This document shows, piece by piece, positions 15,182-18,462 of a stretch of DNA of 18,462 bases. Under the pieces are notes generated by a model. The model did not search any database. It worked only from the letters and a program-made list of their open reading frames with translations, and was not told the origin of the DNA. The position numbers and the translations under genes were made by a program. The DNA comes from Caulobacteraceae bacterium UBA6225 (GTDB lineage: Bacteria; Pseudomonadota; Alphaproteobacteria; Caulobacterales; Caulobacteraceae), in NCBI GenBank assembly GCA_002441055.1, contig DJWR01000129.1, positions 6,639 through 25,100 on the forward strand, read 5' to 3'. Every line of letters begins with the position of its first letter. Within the stretch, counting starts at the first letter, position 1.

Positions 15182-16006
15182 CTATTCGGCCGCCATCAGG
15201 GTCTGACCGGTGACTTCGCCGAGGCCCAGGGCGCCGATCAGGGCGCGAAGCTCCTGGCGGGCGGCCACATGCTGCAGGGAGATCGCCACTGGCCGAATGG
15301 CCGGGGACAGGTCGGCGATGGTCAGGCCGAAGGGGTAGAGCTCGCGATAGATAACCCGGTCGCGCAGGCCAGGCCCGACCCGGAAGCCGACCCGACGGGA
15401 CAGGGCCTTCACCCGTTCATCCAGACGGCGGCGGTTGCGGGCCTCGGTGGGCGCCAGGCGGTTCCGCAGCACCACCCAGTCGATGGAGCGACCGTCAGCC
15501 ACGGCGCGAGCCTTGCGGCTGTCCCAGACGGTGACGGAGTAAAGCCCGGGGCGCTTCAGATCGAGGGAGACCGGATCAACGACCCCCAGCATGTCGAAGT
15601 CGACGAAGCTGTCGTTCATCGGGGTGACCACGAGGTCGGCCAGGCCGTGGGCGGCCCGCGAAATGGCGGTGTCACCCCCAGGGGTGTCGATCAGGACAAA
15701 GTCGGCGGCCGCGTTGGCCGCCTCGAAGGCCTGATGGAAGGCCGCCAGGGCCTCTCCGTCCGTGGCCAGGGCCAGGTCCGGGCTCAAGGGGAATTCAAGG
15801 GGCATGGGCGCCTCGACCCCATTGGCCGCGAGCCAGGCCCGCCGGCTGGCGAAGAAATGGCCCAGGGACTGCTGGCGCAGGTCCAGGTCGAGCACAGCCA
15901 CCTTGGCGCCGCCATACATCAGGGCCACGGCGAGGTGCAGGGCGATGGTGGACTTGCCAGCACCGCCCTTCTCATTACCGACGACGATCACACGGGGTTG
16001 GGACAT
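15182..16006 (-). CDS. mipZ: MipZ, ParA-type ATPase positioning the division plane
   Basis: MipZ forms a gradient from the ParB-bound cell poles, inhibits FtsZ polymerisation there and so confines the Z ring to midcell. The 274-residue protein carries the deviant Walker A motif GNEKGGAGKST (10-20), with signature Lys K13 and K18, switch I residues D40/D42 in VAVLDLDLRQQS, and Walker B in FVLIDTPGGDTAISRAAHG. MipZ-specific stretches match the C. crescentus protein as I recall it: TPMNDSFVDFDMLG, WVVLRNRLAPTEARNR, VGFRVGPGLRDRVIYREL, PFGLTIADLSP and SLQHVAARQELRAL. These separate it from ParA and MinD. There is no C-terminal amphipathic helix of the MinD kind. The start ATG at 16006 overlaps GGACTC, and two GANTC sites lie just upstream. 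A membrane J-domain gene follows 4 bases downstream. Confidence 0.96.
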   Translation of the reverse strand: MSQPRVIVVGNEKGGAGKSTIALHLAVALMYGGAKVAVLDLDLRQQSLGHFFASRRAWLAANGVEAPMPLEFPLSPDLALATDGEALAAFHQAFEAANAAADFVLIDTPGGDTAISRAAHGLADLVVTPMNDSFVDFDMLGVVDPVSLDLKRPGLYSVTVWDSRKARAVADGRSIDWVVLRNRLAPTEARNRRRLDERVKALSRRVGFRVGPGLRDRVIYRELYPFGLTIADLSPAIRPVAISLQHVAARQELRALIGALGLGEVTGQTLMAAE

Positions 16007-16026
16007 GAGTCCTGCTCCATCGATTC
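16007..16026 (-). promoter_or_regulatory. Pair of GANTC (CcrM) sites directly upstream of mipZ
   Basis: GAGTC at 16007-16011 touches the mipZ start codon and GATTC at 16022-16026 lies 16-20 bases upstream. C. crescentus mipZ is known to depend on CcrM methylation and GcrA, so these sites are plausible control elements. A minus-strand TTGACG (16073-16078) is a possible -35; a convincing -10 was not found. TTAA at 16046-16049 is only a CtrA half-site. Confidence 0.55.
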
Positions 16027-16172
16027 GGCCAGGCGGGCCTATAGGTTAACGAGACGCTTATGCCAGCCATTACGTCAACTTGGCAGGCCCCTGCCCCTTG
16101 TGGACGGATGGACGCACCCCCCTGGGTTCGGCCATAAGCCGCGATCTGCATCACCCTGTCTGACGAGGCCCC

Positions 16173-17030
16173 ATGTCCGCCGAAGTCCTGCCGATTATCC
16201 GCACTGTGGTCGAGCTCCGGGCCCAGGTCCGCGCCTGGCGGGCGGCGGGGGAGGCCGTAGCCATGACCCCGACCATGGGAGCCCTGCACGAGGGGCATCT
16301 GTCCCTGGTGCGACTGGCCAGGACGCGAGCCGACCGGGTGGTGGCCAGCATCTTCGTGAACCCCGCGCAGTTCGGGCCCAATGAGGATTTCGAGCGCTAT
16401 CCCCGGGACGAGGGCGGCGACGCCCGCCTGCTGGCCAGCGCTGGCTGCGACCTGCTCTACGCCCCCGACGTCAGCCAGATCTATCCCTCCGGCTACGCCA
16501 CCAAGGTCAGCGTATCAGGGGTCAGCGAGCCCCTGGACGGCGCCGCGCGGCCGGGTCATTTCGACGGGGTGGCGACGGTGGTGGCGAAGCTGCTCAACCA
16601 GGCCCAGCCCGATGTGGCGGTGTTTGGCGAAAAGGACTTCCAGCAGCTGCAGCTGATCCGCAGGCTGGCCCTCGACCTGGACATTCCCGTCGAGATCATC
16701 GGCGCGCCTATCGCCCGGGACGCCGATGGCCTCGCCCTCTCCTCGCGCAACGCCTATCTCAGCGCGGCGGAGCGCCCCATCGCGGGCATGATGAACAAGG
16801 TGCTCGCCGATGCTGCGGCCAGACTGCGGGCCGGAGATTCGGTGGAGAAGGTGGAGGCGACAGGCCGCGCGGCCCTCGAGCGGCACGGCTTCGACAGGGT
16901 CGACTATTTTGAGGTCCGCCAAGTGGAGGATCTCAGTCCTGCCGACGGCCCGCCCTATGAGGGCCGTGTGCGCATCTTCGCCGCCGCCCATCTGGGCAAG
17001 ACCCGTCTGATCGACAACATGGCGGTCTAG
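16173..17030 (+). CDS. panC: Pantothenate synthetase (pantoate-beta-alanine ligase)
   Basis: PanC joins pantoate and beta-alanine using ATP, the last step of pantothenate (coenzyme A precursor) synthesis, in the cytosol. The 285-residue length is typical. Conserved motifs are all present: PTMGALHEGH (33-42, the HIGH-like ATP site), SIFVNPAQFGPNED (59-72), RPGHFDGVATVV (126-137), the pantoate/ATP loop GEKDFQQ (152-158), and LSSRN (189-193). The ATG at 16173 follows a short GAGG. The gene is divergent from mipZ with a 166-base spacer and convergent with the DUF1489 gene (5 bases apart). panB is not in the window. Product coenzyme A links loosely to the neighbouring acyl-CoA carboxylase, but they are on opposite strands. 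Confidence 0.96.
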   Translation: MSAEVLPIIRTVVELRAQVRAWRAAGEAVAMTPTMGALHEGHLSLVRLARTRADRVVASIFVNPAQFGPNEDFERYPRDEGGDARLLASAGCDLLYAPDVSQIYPSGYATKVSVSGVSEPLDGAARPGHFDGVATVVAKLLNQAQPDVAVFGEKDFQQLQLIRRLALDLDIPVEIIGAPIARDADGLALSSRNAYLSAAERPIAGMMNKVLADAAARLRAGDSVEKVEATGRAALERHGFDRVDYFEVRQVEDLSPADGPPYEGRVRIFAAAHLGKTRLIDNMAV

Positions 17031-17035
17031 AGGCC

Positions 17036-17446
17036 CTACCAGAGGCCGGCCTCGCGCAGCTGACGGGCCAGTTCCGGCGGGGTCTCCTGGCCGCTGTCGC
17101 CATCCAGGTCTGGCGGGACGTCCTTGGGCTCCAGATAGCGCCAGCCCTGGAAGGGCCGCCTCGGCGTGCGCGCGACCCGGACCAGGGTCTCGTCGAGCAG
17201 CATCTCACAACGGGCGTCCTGTCCCTCCCCCACCGTGGTGACATCCAGGATCAGCTGCCGGGTCAGGATGGACCCCTTATAGACCCGATAGAGAGAGCCG
17301 CCGTCGGTGAGCTCGGCCGCCCGTTTGGGGGTTTGGCGGGTGCGCAGAATCCAGGGCTCACCGGCCCTGGCCTGAGGTTCACGCCAGTCCAGCAGGTCTT
17401 CCACCGTGTCGCAGCCGACAACGAGCTTGATCAGATGAACGGTCAT
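17036..17446 (-). CDS. DUF1489 family protein
   Basis: This 136-residue cytosolic protein matches the DUF1489 family, found mainly in alphaproteobacteria and of unknown function. Recognisable segments are the N-terminal HLIKLVVGCDTVEDLLDW, then LRTRQTPKRAAEL, GSLYRVYKGSILTRQLI, and PRRPFQGWRYLEPKDVPPDL near the end. It has a mixed alpha/beta profile with no signal peptide, membrane segment or obvious catalytic motif. It starts 9 bases after the acyl-CoA carboxylase stop on the same strand, so it is probably the distal gene of that operon. The Shine-Dalgarno is weak, consistent with translation by coupling. Its stop is 5 bases from the panC stop, with no terminator hairpin between the convergent genes. 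Confidence 0.88.
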   Translation of the reverse strand: MTVHLIKLVVGCDTVEDLLDWREPQARAGEPWILRTRQTPKRAAELTDGGSLYRVYKGSILTRQLILDVTTVGEGQDARCEMLLDETLVRVARTPRRPFQGWRYLEPKDVPPDLDGDSGQETPPELARQLREAGLW

Positions 17447-17455
17447 GGGGGCGGT

Positions 17456-18462
17456 CTAAGGGTTGGGCGCCAGTCGCGCCAGCACCACGCCCTCGCTGAC
17501 CTGGGCGCCGACGCTCACCGAGACCATCTCGACCACACCGTCGAGGGCCGCGGTGAGGGCGTGCTCCATCTTCATGGCTTCGAGCGTCACCAGGGTCTGG
17601 CCGCGGACGACCTTGTCACCCTGTGCCACCGCCACAGCGACCACCTTGCCCGGCATGGGCGAGATCACCGCGCCATCGCCGGCAGGTCCCTCCCCGGCGA
17701 CGGCCGCCGGGGCCTGGCCGGAGAAGGCGAAGGCTTCCCCGGCCTCGAACACGACGATGGCGCCGGCCGCGTCCAGCAGGACGTCGGCCGACAGGGGTCC
17801 GGCCTCCAGGGGCGCATCAATGGCTACGCCGTCTCGGTACAAGCGCAGGCTCGCCTGCGGGGCGGCGTTCAGCCGGAAGCCGGTGAGCGCGCTCCAGGGC
17901 CCGCCTGGCTCCGCCACGGATGTCGGAGCCTGGGACAGCAGTCCCTGGACGGCGGCCGACAGAACCGCGGGGCTGGGATCAGGGGCCGTGGCCAGGGCGT
18001 CCTGGCGCTCGGCGATGAAAGCTGTATCCACCTCGCCGCGCAGGAAGTCGGGCTCGCCCAGGCAGCGGGCGAGGAAGCCGGCATTGGTCCGAACCGGCCA
18101 GACCTGCACCTCGCCACAGGCCTTCTGCAGAGCTCGGGCGGCGGCCTGGCGCGTGGGGCCATGGGCGATCAGCTTGGCGATCATGGGATCATAGTGCGGG
18201 CTGACCTCGCCGCCGGCCTCGACGCCGGTGTCCACCCGGACGCTGTCAGGCAGGACGAAGTGCTCCAGTTCGCCGATAGACGGCAGGAAGCCCCCCGCCG
18301 GGTTCTCGGCATAGAGGCGCGCCTCCATGGCCCAGCCGTTCAGGGTGATCTGATCCTGGGTCAGCGGCAGGGGTTCGCCGGCCGCCACCCGCAACTGCCA
18401 TTCCACCAGGTCCTGGCCAGTGACCGCCTCAGTGACAGGATGCTCCACCTGCAGGCGGGTGT
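17456..18462 (-). CDS. Biotin-containing alpha subunit of acyl-CoA carboxylase (5' part outside window)
   Basis: This is the C-terminal half of a fused biotin carboxylase / biotin carrier subunit, entering at the right edge with TRLQVEHPVTE, the end of the ATP-grasp carboxylase domain. The biotin carboxylase C-terminal domain follows (ARLYAENPAGGFLPS; VRVDTGVEAGGEVSPHYDPM, catalytic-site region), then a BT-type linker domain, and finally the biotinyl domain with SPMPGKVV and EAMKMEH (biotinyl-Lys codon at 17570-17572). The SPHYDPMIAKLIAHG stretch and the overall build look most like methylcrotonyl-CoA carboxylase (leucine degradation); propionyl- or geranyl-CoA carboxylase remain possible, so no symbol is given. 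About 335 codons are visible; the full protein is expected to be about 650 residues. The carboxyltransferase beta subunit is presumably just outside the window. A DUF1489 gene follows 9 bases downstream. Confidence 0.92.
   Translation of the reverse strand, partial: TRLQVEHPVTEAVTGQDLVEWQLRVAAGEPLPLTQDQITLNGWAMEARLYAENPAGGFLPSIGELEHFVLPDSVRVDTGVEAGGEVSPHYDPMIAKLIAHGPTRQAAARALQKACGEVQVWPVRTNAGFLARCLGEPDFLRGEVDTAFIAERQDALATAPDPSPAVLSAAVQGLLSQAPTSVAEPGGPWSALTGFRLNAAPQASLRLYRDGVAIDAPLEAGPLSADVLLDAAGAIVVFEAGEAFAFSGQAPAAVAGEGPAGDGAVISPMPGKVVAVAVAQGDKVVRGQTLVTLEAMKMEHALTAALDGVVEMVSVSVGAQVSEGVVLARLAPNP

Noticed and set aside
16046..16060. TTAA-N7-CTTA as a CtrA full site upstream of mipZ
   Set aside because: Only one half matches the consensus; the GANTC pair is the better supported control element.
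15176..16384. Open frame of 402 codons on the plus strand
   Set aside because: It is antisense to mipZ and runs out of frame into panC; Gly/Gln/His-rich composition with no motif.

Overview
The window is GC-rich DNA from an alphaproteobacterium, almost certainly a member of the Caulobacteraceae (Caulobacter/Phenylobacterium-like). The evidence is gene content: a DivK-PleD pair, a MipZ-type ParA ATPase, ClpS/ClpA, a phasin, a DUF1489 protein and a TonB-dependent receptor. The DivK, PleD and MipZ proteins resemble my recollection of the C. crescentus proteins closely but are not identical, so a relative is more likely than C. crescentus itself. I see no phage, insertion sequence, tRNA, rRNA or CRISPR. 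This looks like core chromosome.

Layout: (1) 1-1301, minus strand: divK then pleD, a cell-cycle signalling operon; pleD runs off the left edge. A CtrA-type box and a GANTC methylation site lie upstream of divK. (2) 1407-4304, plus strand: a tightly packed HAD hydrolase, Mak-type ROK fructokinase and DNA polymerase IV with an N-terminal zinc ribbon. (3) 4459-7123, plus strand: clpS and clpA (adaptor and unfoldase of ClpAP), closed by a strong terminator. (4) 7202-7639, minus: a HIT-family protein. (5) 7856-10180, plus: a stand-alone TonB-dependent receptor, then a terminator. (6) 10235-12587, minus: three genes joined by 4-base overlaps (RidA-like protein, glycerophosphodiester phosphodiesterase, FemAB/GNAT-like DUF482 protein). 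(7) 12688-13131, minus: a phasin with its own terminator and a palindrome-rich upstream region. (8) 13453-14718, plus: a D-Ala-D-Ala carboxypeptidase with a SPOR domain. (9) 14728-16006, minus: mipZ and a small membrane J-domain protein. (10) 16173-17030, plus: panC. (11) 17036-18462, minus: the 3' part of a biotin-dependent acyl-CoA carboxylase alpha subunit and a DUF1489 gene.

Themes: the window is rich in cell-cycle and division functions. DivK and PleD act in polar signalling, ClpS/ClpA in regulated proteolysis, MipZ in placement of the FtsZ ring, and the SPOR carboxypeptidase probably at the septum. The regulatory sequences fit: a near-consensus CtrA site and a GANTC upstream of divK, and two GANTC sites directly upstream of mipZ. 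Other parts are metabolic (PanC, acyl-CoA carboxylase, fructokinase, GDPD) or storage-related (phasin).

I did not find a convincing wholly new system. The least explained items are the four palindromes upstream of the phasin gene (two form a duplicated hairpin with a compensatory base change), the membrane J-domain protein directly behind mipZ, and the coupled RidA/GDPD/DUF482 operon.
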